Assembly: GCA_014379075.1 (NCBI GenBank)
Contig: JACMMN010000200.1
Span: forward strand, 1-13,611
Direction: 5' to 3'
DNA length: 13,611 nucleotides
From: Pyrinomonadaceae bacterium
GTDB taxonomy: Bacteria > Acidobacteriota > Blastocatellia > Pyrinomonadales > Pyrinomonadaceae
The notes below the pieces were generated by a model. The model was not told the origin of the DNA, made no database searches, and saw only the letters and a program-made list of their open reading frames with translations. Every line of letters starts with the position of its first letter. Position 1 is the first letter of the stretch. The position numbers were made by a program, and so were the translations under genes. Below, piece by piece: positions 1-5,736 of the stretch.

Positions 1-1
1 G

Positions 2-43
2 AAGAAATTGAAGAAGAAAAAGAGACACAAGAAAAAGAGATAG
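2..43 (+). CDS. ffh: C-terminal tail of a gene entering from the left, probably Ffh (SRP GTPase)
   Basis: Only 13 codons and a TAG stop (41-43) are in the window. In this frame the tail reads KKLKKKKRHKKKR, a strongly basic end. Many Ffh proteins finish with a lysine-rich tail after the methionine-rich M domain, and ffh commonly stands directly before rpsP, so Ffh is the best guess. The call rests on context and composition only; no domain is visible. A second open frame (1-57, ending TAG) gives an acidic Glu-rich tail and was judged less likely because it reads through the repeat words that begin at 41. Confidence 0.4.
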   Translation, partial: KKLKKKKRHKKKR

Positions 44-113
44 ATATCAGATGCTAGATATCAGATGTTGGAAGAAATGAAATCTGGAATCTAGGATCTG
101 ATATCTGACATCT
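41..113. repeat. Short-word repeat cluster upstream of rpsP
   Basis: The 13-mer TAGATATCAGATG occurs twice (41-53 and 55-67), 14 bases apart. Its complement word ATCTGATATC follows at 96-105 and pairs perfectly with GATATCAGAT at 57-66, giving a possible stem with a loop of about 29 bases. CTGACATCT follows at 105-113. The cluster ends right before the rpsP ribosome binding site. The same words return after rpsP. Function is unknown. Confidence 0.8.
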
Positions 114-126
114 TAAAGGAAAAAAT

Positions 127-381
127 ATGTTAGCAATCAGTTTAATGAGAATGGGCGCGAAGGGGAAACCTTTTTACCGCCTCGTGGTAAAGGAAAAGCG
201 TTCGAAACGTGACGGAAAGTACCTTGAAAATTTGGGAACTTATAATCCGATGCTGAATCCGGCAGAAGTGAAATTGAATCACGACCGCATCCAGTACTGG
301 ATCGGCGTCGGTGCACAGCCAACCGAAACCGTCGCGAGTTTGATCAAGCATAATCCGTTTGTCGAAGCTGCGGCGGAATAG
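127..381 (+). CDS. rpsP: 30S ribosomal protein S16
   Basis: An 84-residue protein, the usual length for bacterial S16, a 16S-rRNA-binding protein needed for 30S assembly. The N-terminal strand and GAKGKPFYRLVV (residues 10-21) match the family block G-A-K-x-x-P-F-Y-x-[IL]-V-V. RDGKYLENLGTYNP (28-41) matches the conserved RDGRFIE-x-[LV]G-x-x-NP region, and the C-terminal half keeps the D-R-I-x-x-W-[IV]-G segment. The ATG at 127 has a good ribosome binding site, AAAGGA at 115-120, six bases upstream. It opens the rpsP-khpA-rimM-trmD-rplS order common in bacteria. Repeat words sharing a 12-mer flank it on both sides. Confidence 0.97.
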   Translation: MLAISLMRMGAKGKPFYRLVVKEKRSKRDGKYLENLGTYNPMLNPAEVKLNHDRIQYWIGVGAQPTETVASLIKHNPFVEAAAE

Positions 382-444
382 ATACAGATGTCAGATATTA
401 GATGTAAGCCTTTCTGACATCTGATATCTGGCCTCTAACATCTT
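382..444. repeat. Short-word inverted repeat between rpsP and khpA
   Basis: CAGATGTCAG (385-394) and CTGACATCTG (414-423) are perfect 10-bp complementary arms (11 with 395/413) around an 18-19-base loop. The 12-mer ATCTGATATCTG at 419-430 is identical to 96-107 upstream of rpsP, and CTGACATCT (414-422) repeats 105-113. The gap is built of the same words as the upstream cluster. The right arm is not followed by a T tract, so it is not a classical intrinsic terminator, and the operon appears to continue. Confidence 0.8.
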
Positions 445-447
445 TTT

Positions 448-681
448 ATGAAAGAAGCTGTAGAAAAGATCGTTAAAGCGCTTGTCGCGGAGCCGGATAA
501 TGTTGACGTTGCGGAAAGCGGCGACAGCAGGAATGTGCGAATTCAGGTCCGAGTCGGTGAAAACGACATGGGCCGCCTCATCGGCCGCGAAGGCCGGACG
601 ATAAAGGCCATCCGCTGCATTCTTTTTTACGCCGGGCAAAAGCAGGGAAAGCGGTTTCAGCTTGATCTGGTGGAAGATTAG
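448..681 (+). CDS. khpA: KH-domain RNA-binding protein KhpA (YlqC family)
   Basis: A 77-residue single KH domain protein, the normal size for KhpA/YlqC. The RNA-contacting GxxG loop is GREG at residues 46-49 within MGRLIGREGRTIKAIR, followed by the second helix. The C-terminal strand QLDLVED completes the mini-KH fold. In Gram-positive bacteria KhpA pairs with KhpB/Jag and binds many RNAs, affecting division and envelope growth; here the partner is not in the window. The place between rpsP and rimM is the standard one. The ATG at 448 has no recognisable Shine-Dalgarno: the bases before it (CTCTAACATCTTTTT) belong to the repeat words. Translation may depend on coupling or a non-SD mechanism. 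Confidence 0.95.
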   Translation: MKEAVEKIVKALVAEPDNVDVAESGDSRNVRIQVRVGENDMGRLIGREGRTIKAIRCILFYAGQKQGKRFQLDLVED

Positions 682-688
682 TTCTTAC

Positions 689-768
689 AGTCCATCGAGT
701 TCATAGAGTGTAATGAGTTGAATATTTTAACTCTATGAACCCTCGAAACTCTTTAAGCTCAATGGACT
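689..768. repeat. Inverted repeat spanning the khpA-rimM gap and the rimM start
   Basis: TTCATAGAGT (700-709) pairs perfectly with ACTCTATGAA (730-739). Outside it, CGAG (696-699) can pair with CTCG (742-745) across a two-base bulge. AGTCCAT (689-695) is the exact complement of ATGGACT (762-768), which contains the preferred rimM start codon. The outer pairing needs a 16-base asymmetric bulge. A role in limiting rimM translation is possible but is inference. Confidence 0.65.
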
Positions 769-1268
769 TAGTAGCGATCGCAAGAATTTCCAAACCGCGC
801 GGGTTGCGGGGCGAAGTTGTCGCGGACGTATTGACAGATTTTCCCGAGCGTTTCGAAACGTCGCCTCACGTGATAGGACTAACGGCGAGCGGCCGCACGG
901 AATTGAAAATCGAGAAATTCTTTTTTCAAAAGGGAAGAATAGTTTTGAAGTTTGCTGGTTTCGACTCAATCGAAGCAGCTGAAATTTTGCGAAATGTTGA
1001 AATCTGCATTCCCGAAACGGAGGTTGCTGATTTAAACGAAGACGAGTTTTTCGATTGGCAGCTCGAAGGCTGCGAAGTCGAAACGGTCGGTGGCGAAAAG
1101 CTCGGCAGTGTTTTGGAGCTGCTGCGGACGGGCGGAACAGAAGTTCTCGTTGTTAAAGGCAGTGATAAAGAGTATCTGATACCTTTTGCCGAAGCGATCT
1201 GCGTCGAAGTGGATATCGAAAACAAACGGATCCGAATCGATCCGCCGGAAGGATTGCTGGAATTTTGA
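762..1268 (+). CDS. rimM: Ribosome maturation factor RimM
   Basis: RimM binds S19 and helps mature the 30S head. From the ATG at 762 the protein is 168 residues, a typical size. The N-terminal RimM domain has the signature ISKPRGLRGEV (9-19), with the conserved G-x-x-G-E. The C-terminal PRC-barrel begins around residue 97 (FFDWQLEGCEV) and ends with IPFAEAICVEVD and the usual DPPEGLLEF finish. An in-frame ATG at 735 would add nine residues (MNPRNSLSS) lying in repeat sequence and unlike the family, so 762 is preferred; neither start has a clear Shine-Dalgarno. The stop is followed after one base by trmD, which suggests translational coupling. Confidence 0.95.
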   Translation: MDLVAIARISKPRGLRGEVVADVLTDFPERFETSPHVIGLTASGRTELKIEKFFFQKGRIVLKFAGFDSIEAAEILRNVEICIPETEVADLNEDEFFDWQLEGCEVETVGGEKLGSVLELLRTGGTEVLVVKGSDKEYLIPFAEAICVEVDIENKRIRIDPPEGLLEF

Positions 1269-1269
1269 G

Positions 1270-1983
1270 ATGAAGATCGATATTCTGACAATTTTCCCGG
1301 AGTTTTTTAAAGAGGTCTTTGATTTTGGAATAATCCGGCGTGCGAAATTGGCAAATATTGTCGATTTGAATGTGCACGACATCCGCGAATTTACGACAGA
1401 CAAGCACCGGATGACGGATGACCGGCCGTTCGGCGGCGGTGACGGAATGGTGCTCAAGCCTGAGCCGATCTTTGCCGCAATTGAAAAATTAGTCGGAACC
1501 AGCGACCGCGAGAACTACCCGTCGGGAACGAAAGTGATTTTGCTTTCGCCGCAGGGACGGGTTTTTAAGCAGGCGGTAGCAAGGGAATTTGCTGAAGAGG
1601 CAACGCATCTGGTTTTGATCTGCGGACGTTACGAAGGAGTCGATGAACGGGTGAATGAGACGCTCGTGACAGATGAAATTTCGATCGGCGATTATGTGCT
1701 TTCGGGCGGCGAACCGGCGGCGGTAGTTTTGACGGATGCGGTGGTCAGGCTTTTGCCGGACGCGTTGGGAAGCGATACATCCGCCGAGAACGATTCGTTT
1801 TCGGATGGATTGCTGGATTGCCCGCATTACACGCGGCCGGCCGAATTTCGCGGAATGAAAGTTCCCGAAGTACTTTTGAACGGCAATCATGCCGAGATAG
1901 AAAAATGGCGCAAAGGTAAGGCGCTTGAAAAAACGACAGCGATCAGAAAAGACCTATTAGGAGCAAATGGTGAATGTGAGTGA
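1270..1983 (+). CDS. trmD: tRNA (guanine-N1-)-methyltransferase TrmD
   Basis: TrmD uses S-adenosylmethionine to make m1G37 in tRNAs, preventing +1 frameshifts. The protein is 237 residues from the ATG at 1270; an upstream in-frame start at 1186 lies inside rimM and adds sequence foreign to the family. Motifs of the SPOUT trefoil knot are intact: LLSPQGR (91-97), LICGRYEGVDERV (116-128), and SIGDYVLSGGEPA (138-150). The probable catalytic aspartate is D175 in the NDSF segment before GLLDCPHYTRP (180-190). The start lies one base after the rimM stop, and the TGA at 1981-1983 overlaps a potential ATG at 1983. A GGAG (1960-1963) lies inside its 3' end. Confidence 0.97.
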   Translation: MKIDILTIFPEFFKEVFDFGIIRRAKLANIVDLNVHDIREFTTDKHRMTDDRPFGGGDGMVLKPEPIFAAIEKLVGTSDRENYPSGTKVILLSPQGRVFKQAVAREFAEEATHLVLICGRYEGVDERVNETLVTDEISIGDYVLSGGEPAAVVLTDAVVRLLPDALGSDTSAENDSFSDGLLDCPHYTRPAEFRGMKVPEVLLNGNHAEIEKWRKGKALEKTTAIRKDLLGANGECE

Positions 1984-2021
1984 TGAAATCCAGTATCACT
2001 GACCTCTGGCCGACACACGAT

Positions 2022-2393
2022 ATGAATCGTTTAGACAGCATAGAAACAACACAATTAAGGGACAATATTCCCGCATTTCAATCGGGCGACACCGTTAAGG
2101 TGCATGTTCGCATCAAGGAAGGCAACAAGGAGCGCCTTCAGATATTCGAAGGCGTCGTTATTGCCAAAAAGCATGGCGGCGTCCGCGAAACCATCACGGT
2201 CCGAAAGGTCAGCTTCAGCGTGGGCGTGGAACGTATTTTCCCGCTGCACGGAACGGTCGTCGATCACATAGATGTTATTCGACGCGGAAAGGTCCGCCGT
2301 GCAAAGCTTTATTACCTTCGCGATCTTCGCGGTAAAGCTGCTCGTATCAAGGAACGCGATACTCGCAATAAAACTAAGCAAACAGCTAAATAA
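2022..2393 (+). CDS. rplS: 50S ribosomal protein L19
   Basis: L19 sits at the subunit interface and contributes to bridges between 30S and 50S. From ATG 2022 the protein is 123 residues, within the usual range. Family blocks are plain: FQSGDTVKVHVRIKEGNKER, LQIFEGVVIAKKHGG, VGVERIFPLH, and the C-terminal RRGKVRRAKLYYLRDLRGKAARIKE. Start choice is uncertain. The frame is open from GTG 1980 and from ATG 1983, the latter overlapping the trmD stop as TGATG. The extra 13-14 residues (including SSITDLWPTHD) do not look like L19, whereas MNRLDSIE matches the usual N-terminus. However, 2022 has no Shine-Dalgarno, so a coupled start at 1983 cannot be excluded. Confidence 0.96.
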   Translation: MNRLDSIETTQLRDNIPAFQSGDTVKVHVRIKEGNKERLQIFEGVVIAKKHGGVRETITVRKVSFSVGVERIFPLHGTVVDHIDVIRRGKVRRAKLYYLRDLRGKAARIKERDTRNKTKQTAK

Positions 2394-2415
2394 TCGGCAA
2401 GTGGAGACACGGTGA

Positions 2416-2476
2416 ATGAGAGACGCGGAGATGGCAAATGATTTGCAATCGGACGGCCTCGATCTCCGTGTCTCAT
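2416..2476. repeat. Nested inverted repeat over the 5' end of rnhB
   Basis: ATGAGAGACGCGGAGAT (2416-2432) is the near-complement of ATCTCCGTGTCTCAT (2462-2476): two extra bases on the left arm, otherwise pairing along the arm. Inside sits a separate perfect hairpin, GCAAAT (2434-2439) and ATTTGC (2441-2446). The preceding GGAGACACGG (2403-2412) resembles the left arm again. The wording is like 'acgcggaga' intergenic repeats rather than protein-coding sequence. Confidence 0.7.
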
Positions 2477-3096
2477 TGTTCTCAGACCTTCGTGTTTCGA
2501 AATGCGGACTCGATTTCGAGCATCAGGCACAAAACGAAGGTTTTCGTTTTGTCGCCGGCGTGGATGAGGTCGGGCGCGGATGCCTTGCCGGCCCGGTCGT
2601 GGCTGCGGCCTGTGTTCTAGATCCCGCAAAGGCTTTGCCAAAGGGCCTGAACGATTCCAAGAAACTCACCGCCAAACGCCGCGAGGAAATCGCCGCCGAA
2701 CTCAAGGAATTAGTGGTAGGTTATTCGATCGCCCGGATCGAGGCCGAGATCATCGACGAAATAAATATTCTGGAAGCGACGAAAAAAGCAATGTACCTTG
2801 CCATCGCAAATCTCCAGCCGCAGGCCGATTTCCTGCTTATCGACGCGCTCCAGCTTAAACAAATTTTTCTGCCGCAAAAGGCCATTATCAAAGGCGATGC
2901 GATATCCGCCTCGATAGCCGCCGCGTCCATTCTCGCAAAAACCTATCGCGACGAATTAATGCGGGAGTATGACCACACCTACCCGCAATATGGTTTCTCG
3001 AGCCATGTTGGCTATGGAACGAAAATACATCTCGACGCGTTGCGGCTGTTCGGACACTGCCCGCTGCATCGTAAAACTTTTCGCGGCGTATTATAG
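2416..3096 (+). CDS. rnhB: Ribonuclease HII
   Basis: RNase HII cuts RNA in RNA-DNA hybrids and removes misincorporated ribonucleotides from DNA. The product is 226 residues from ATG 2416. The DEDD metal-binding set is visible: D50 and E51 in GVDEVGRG, D143 in LLIDAL, and D161 in IKGDAISASIAAASILAK. The 18-residue spacing between the last two matches characterised enzymes. The fold begins near residue 43, so the first 30 or so residues are extra. They are encoded by a hairpin-forming repeat (2416-2476), and the true start could be ATG 2431 or TTG 2476. ATG 2416 is kept because GGAG at 2403-2406 is well placed. It probably ends the operon; no obvious terminator follows. Confidence 0.95.
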   Translation: MRDAEMANDLQSDGLDLRVSLFSDLRVSKCGLDFEHQAQNEGFRFVAGVDEVGRGCLAGPVVAAACVLDPAKALPKGLNDSKKLTAKRREEIAAELKELVVGYSIARIEAEIIDEINILEATKKAMYLAIANLQPQADFLLIDALQLKQIFLPQKAIIKGDAISASIAAASILAKTYRDELMREYDHTYPQYGFSSHVGYGTKIHLDALRLFGHCPLHRKTFRGVL

Positions 3097-3206
3097 ATCA
3101 GTTGAAGTCAGTTTTTCTGGAAACATTATAGTTTCGCTCTACAATCAATCTGCCGATCCAACGCCCGTAAAATTTGTTACCAATCTTCAAATCAGGAGCT
3201 GCTTTT

Positions 3207-3962
3207 ATGAAAACTATAGCTTTTCGTCTCATATTGTTCGTATCGTTAATTATCGTTTCTTCGGCCGCGGCTGACGCCCAGGCTACGCGAACATGGGTTT
3301 CAGGCGTAGGCGACGATGTTAATCCGTGCAGCCGCACTGCTCCGTGCAAGACATTTGCCGGGGCAATATCGAAAACAGCGGCGGGCGGCGAGATCAATTG
3401 TATCGATCCGGGCGGTTTCGGGACTCTTACCATCACAAAATCGATCACGGTTGATTGCAGCGGCACCTTTGGCTCTTCGCTGGCTTCTTTAACCAACGGA
3501 TTTATCGTAAACGGAGCAACTGCGGTGGTACGCCTTCGGGGACTTCAAATCAACGGAGTGGGCAACGGCCTAAACGGCGTTAAAATTATTGCCGCGAGCC
3601 GGGTGATAATTGAAAACGTGGTCATTGATGGCTTTACTCTAAGCGGAATAAGCGTGGAGAATACAGCGGCTACTCAGGTTTTGGTTAATAACTCGAGCAT
3701 TAGGAACAACGCAGTCGCCGGGATAAACGGCGTTCCAACCGGAACAGCGGAGATTGCCGTGACAAATTCCTTTTTTGCGGGAAACGGAACCGCTATTGTG
3801 GCCAATGCGAATGCAACTATCCGAATTTCGGGAAACTCGATAATGCACAATACCGTCGGCCTGTCATACGCGAAACCGGGTAAAATTATTTCGTTTAAGG
3901 ACAACGCAATCGACGCAAATGGAACGAGCGGGGCCCCGACATCGGTCGTCGTATTGCAATAG
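3207..3962 (+). CDS. Secreted right-handed beta-helix repeat protein
   Basis: A 251-residue protein with a Sec signal peptide (MKTIAFRLILFVSLIIVSSAAADAQA, about residues 1-26, cleavage after an Ala-x-Ala). The mature part starts TRTWVSGVGDDVNPCSRTAP and continues CKTFAGAISKTAAGGEI, a block I recognise from bacterial pectin-lyase-fold proteins. It is followed by many short Gly/Asn/Val-rich turns (for example NGVGNGLNGVKIIAA, NNSSIRNNAVAGINGV, RISGNSIMHNTVGLS) typical of parallel beta-helix coils. No catalytic set of a polysaccharide lyase is recognisable, so enzyme activity is not claimed. Start 3207 is chosen over an upstream ATG (3174) because AGGAG at 3194-3198 precedes it and the signal peptide begins there. 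It stands alone between rnhB and a convergent neighbour. Confidence 0.85.
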   Translation: MKTIAFRLILFVSLIIVSSAAADAQATRTWVSGVGDDVNPCSRTAPCKTFAGAISKTAAGGEINCIDPGGFGTLTITKSITVDCSGTFGSSLASLTNGFIVNGATAVVRLRGLQINGVGNGLNGVKIIAASRVIIENVVIDGFTLSGISVENTAATQVLVNNSSIRNNAVAGINGVPTGTAEIAVTNSFFAGNGTAIVANANATIRISGNSIMHNTVGLSYAKPGKIISFKDNAIDANGTSGAPTSVVVLQ

Positions 3963-3965
3963 CTA

Positions 3966-4044
3966 CGGGCAGAAACGCGAGTGTTAACGAACGTGCCTCT
4001 CGCCAGGCCTGGGGCACGCTTCTTAACAGTCGCGTTTCTGCCCG
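3966..4044. repeat. Long hairpin between convergent genes (candidate bidirectional terminator)
   Basis: CGGGCAGAAACGCGA (3966-3980) and TCGCGTTTCTGCCCG (4030-4044) are perfect 15-bp arms. Inside, TGTTAA and CGTGCC on the left recur as complements TTAACA and GGCACG on the right with small mismatches. The centre is a palindrome, CCAGGCCTGG (4003-4012). The whole 79-base element can fold as one long interrupted stem. It fills the 86-base gap between two convergent stop codons. No T tract follows on either strand, so termination is likely but not proven by sequence. Confidence 0.85.
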
Positions 4045-4048
4045 AGGA

Positions 4049-4879
4049 CTAAAAACTGATCCATTCGGTCGGTTCTCTGTAATTCGACAGGCTTATTTTA
4101 GTTTCGGCGCGAAAAAGGCCGGGCCGCATTTGGAGAGCGCATTCGGCGGTGATGCGGGCAAGATTAGGTTCGTTTGAACGCTGCGAAAGGTGAGCGAGAA
4201 CGATGTACCGGGCGGAACCGTCGAAATTGTTCGTCAGCCAATCGGCGAGGTCTTCGTTCGAAAGATGGCCAGTTTTGGAGAGGATTCGCTGTTTTAATTC
4301 CCAGGTGTAAACCGAACAGGCCCGGAGCATATCGCGGCTGTGATTCGATTCGACGACGAGAGCGTCACAGCCGTTCAGCTTTTCCTTTATAAGTGTCGTT
4401 ATACAGCCAAAATCCATCAGTGTCGCGATCTTGACACCGGCGTGTTTTGCTATAAATCCGAAATTATCCGCCGCGTCGTGCGGTACGGTGAACGGCTCGA
4501 AATCGATATCGCCGATCCGGAATTCGCGCGTCGATTCGATTGTGACCGTACGGTTTTTTAGCGCGTCACGCCGTTTTACGGATTCGCTCTCGCCGTTCTG
4601 CATGCCCCGGCGTGTACCGAGATATGCGTCCGCGGTAGGTTCCGAAACATAAACCGGGCATTTCACGGTGCTCAGCAAAACCCGCAGGCCACCGGCGTGA
4701 TCGCTGTGTTCGTGTGTGATCAAAACGGCGTCGAGATCGTAAAAGTCGATGCCGACAATGGCCAGGCGCCGCAGAATCTCCCTAGCGCTCAGGCCGGCAT
4801 CGACCAGAACATTAGTTTTTTCGCTTGAGATCAAAACGGCGTTGCCGGTCGAACCGCTGCCGAGAACCGTAAATTTCAT
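4049..4879 (-). CDS. MBL-fold metallo-hydrolase, WalJ/YycJ family
   Basis: A 276-residue metallo-beta-lactamase-fold protein. The zinc motif HEHSDH (residues 56-61) is intact, and the N-terminal MKFTVLGSGSTGNAVLI with VDAG (26-29) matches the family. Further family blocks are VPHDAADNFGF, MDFGCIT, VVESNHSRDML, LKQRILSKTGHLSN and VLAHLSQRSNEPNLA. This pattern fits WalJ/YycJ, whose Bacillus member is linked to coordinating division with DNA replication and is reported to act on DNA ends; the substrate here is inferred. It is last in a leftward run but separated from the SDR gene upstream by a perfect 22-bp inverted repeat, so it may have its own transcript. No clear Shine-Dalgarno lies before the ATG at 4879. 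Confidence 0.88.
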   Translation of the reverse strand: MKFTVLGSGSTGNAVLISSEKTNVLVDAGLSAREILRRLAIVGIDFYDLDAVLITHEHSDHAGGLRVLLSTVKCPVYVSEPTADAYLGTRRGMQNGESESVKRRDALKNRTVTIESTREFRIGDIDFEPFTVPHDAADNFGFIAKHAGVKIATLMDFGCITTLIKEKLNGCDALVVESNHSRDMLRACSVYTWELKQRILSKTGHLSNEDLADWLTNNFDGSARYIVLAHLSQRSNEPNLARITAECALQMRPGLFRAETKISLSNYREPTEWISF

Positions 4880-4885
4880 AAATCG

Positions 4886-4948
4886 AACGCGGACACTCTG
4901 TCCGCAAACTAGTATAAAGGTAAGAGTTGCGGACAGAGTGTCCGCGTT
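4886..4948. repeat. Perfect 22-bp inverted repeat with self-palindromic arms
   Basis: The arm at 4886-4907 is the exact complement of the arm at 4927-4948, with a 19-base AT-rich loop (4908-4926). Each arm also contains its own short hairpin: GCGGACA-CTC-TGTCCGC on the left and GCGGACA-GAG-TGTCCGC on the right. The element can therefore form one long stem or two small ones. It occupies nearly all of the 71-base gap between the SDR stop (4951) and the metallo-hydrolase start (4879). Confidence 0.9.
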
Positions 4949-4950
4949 CC

Positions 4951-5736
4951 TTATTCCCTACCCTGAAACTTGGGCCGCAAAGTGTTCGCCACTGTCCGCG
5001 TGATCAAGGCGTTAGGCACGACCGAGCCCAGCACTGCTCCGAGGTAATTTACCCAACCCGATACTATCTTTGATCTTCCTTTATCGACCGCTTTCAACGC
5101 TGTCTCGACAACTTCTTCCACCGATTGCTGTCCTTTTAACATAGCCGCTTCATCGATACTCGAGGCTTCGAAGAAATTGGTCTTCGTCGGCCCGGGACAA
5201 AGCGCCATTACATTGATGTCGAAAGGCCTGTTTTCTTCGGCGATCGCTTCGGAGAATGAGGTGACAAAGGCCTTTGTCGCGGCGTATGTCGCCATGAATG
5301 GGATCGGCTGAAATCCTGCGGAGGAAGACACATTAATGATCGTGCCGTTTTTCCGCTCGCGCATTTTTACCAAATAACGATGTGTCAGCGCGACTAGGGC
5401 TGAAATATTCAGATTTATTATTTCGAGCTCTTTCTCCAGATCGAGCTTCGCAAAATCGCCCATCGACCCGAATCCGGCGTTGTTTATCAGCCAATCGACG
5501 TCCATTCCGAGCTTCTCGGTTTCCCCGAAAAGCCTCGAATCCGCTTCGAAATCCATCAGGTCGATAGCTAAATAATGAGCGGTGATACCGTGCGCGGCCA
5601 TCAATCCATCAGCTAAAGCGTGCAGCTTTTCTTCTGACCGGGCCACGAGTACCAGATTGTGCTTTCTTGCCGCCAGCCGCCGTGCGAATTCTTCGCCGAT
5701 CCCGCTGGACGCACCCGTAATGAGAGTAACCTTCAT
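4951..5736 (-). CDS. Short-chain dehydrogenase/reductase (SDR family NAD(P)-dependent oxidoreductase)
   Basis: A 261-residue classical SDR. The Rossmann nucleotide motif TGASSGIG is at residues 7-14, and NNAG at 85-88 stabilises the central sheet. The catalytic set is S138 (within NVSSSAG), Y151 and K155 (TYAATK). R33 after the second strand suggests NADP(H) preference. The remainder resembles the DltE/YqjQ-like group (COG0300), whose substrates are mostly unknown. The start at 5736 is chosen because TGASSGIG should lie near the N-terminus; the frame is open upstream to 5994, but that part overlaps another gene. The start overlaps the stop of the membrane-protein gene as ATGA, so the two are probably translationally coupled. 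Confidence 0.93.
   Translation of the reverse strand: MKVTLITGASSGIGEEFARRLAARKHNLVLVARSEEKLHALADGLMAAHGITAHYLAIDLMDFEADSRLFGETEKLGMDVDWLINNAGFGSMGDFAKLDLEKELEIINLNISALVALTHRYLVKMRERKNGTIINVSSSAGFQPIPFMATYAATKAFVTSFSEAIAEENRPFDINVMALCPGPTKTNFFEASSIDEAAMLKGQQSVEEVVETALKAVDKGRSKIVSGWVNYLGAVLGSVVPNALITRTVANTLRPKFQGRE

Noticed and set aside
1..57. Acidic Glu-rich C-terminus in frame 1
   Set aside because: It reads through the repeat words before stopping; the basic frame-2 tail fits the expected Ffh neighbour better.
41..113. Possible CRISPR-like array from the repeated TAGATATCAGATG
   Set aside because: Only two direct copies 14 bases apart with no spacer between them; no cas genes nearby.
735..761. 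Upstream start for RimM adding nine residues
   Set aside because: The extra residues lie in inverted-repeat sequence and do not resemble RimM N-termini; no ribosome binding site precedes it.
926..1457. Long antisense open frames over rimM and trmD
   Set aside because: Opposite-strand shadows of well-supported genes, with biased Ser/Arg-rich composition and no motifs.
1980..2021. Leader peptide or L19 autoregulatory structure between trmD and rplS
   Set aside because: The segment is simply in frame with rplS; no convincing stem was found, so it is only noted as an alternative start.
3102..3132. Promoter-like TTGAAG and TATAGT before the beta-helix gene
   Set aside because: Spacing of 19 bases and weak boxes; not strong enough to list as a feature.
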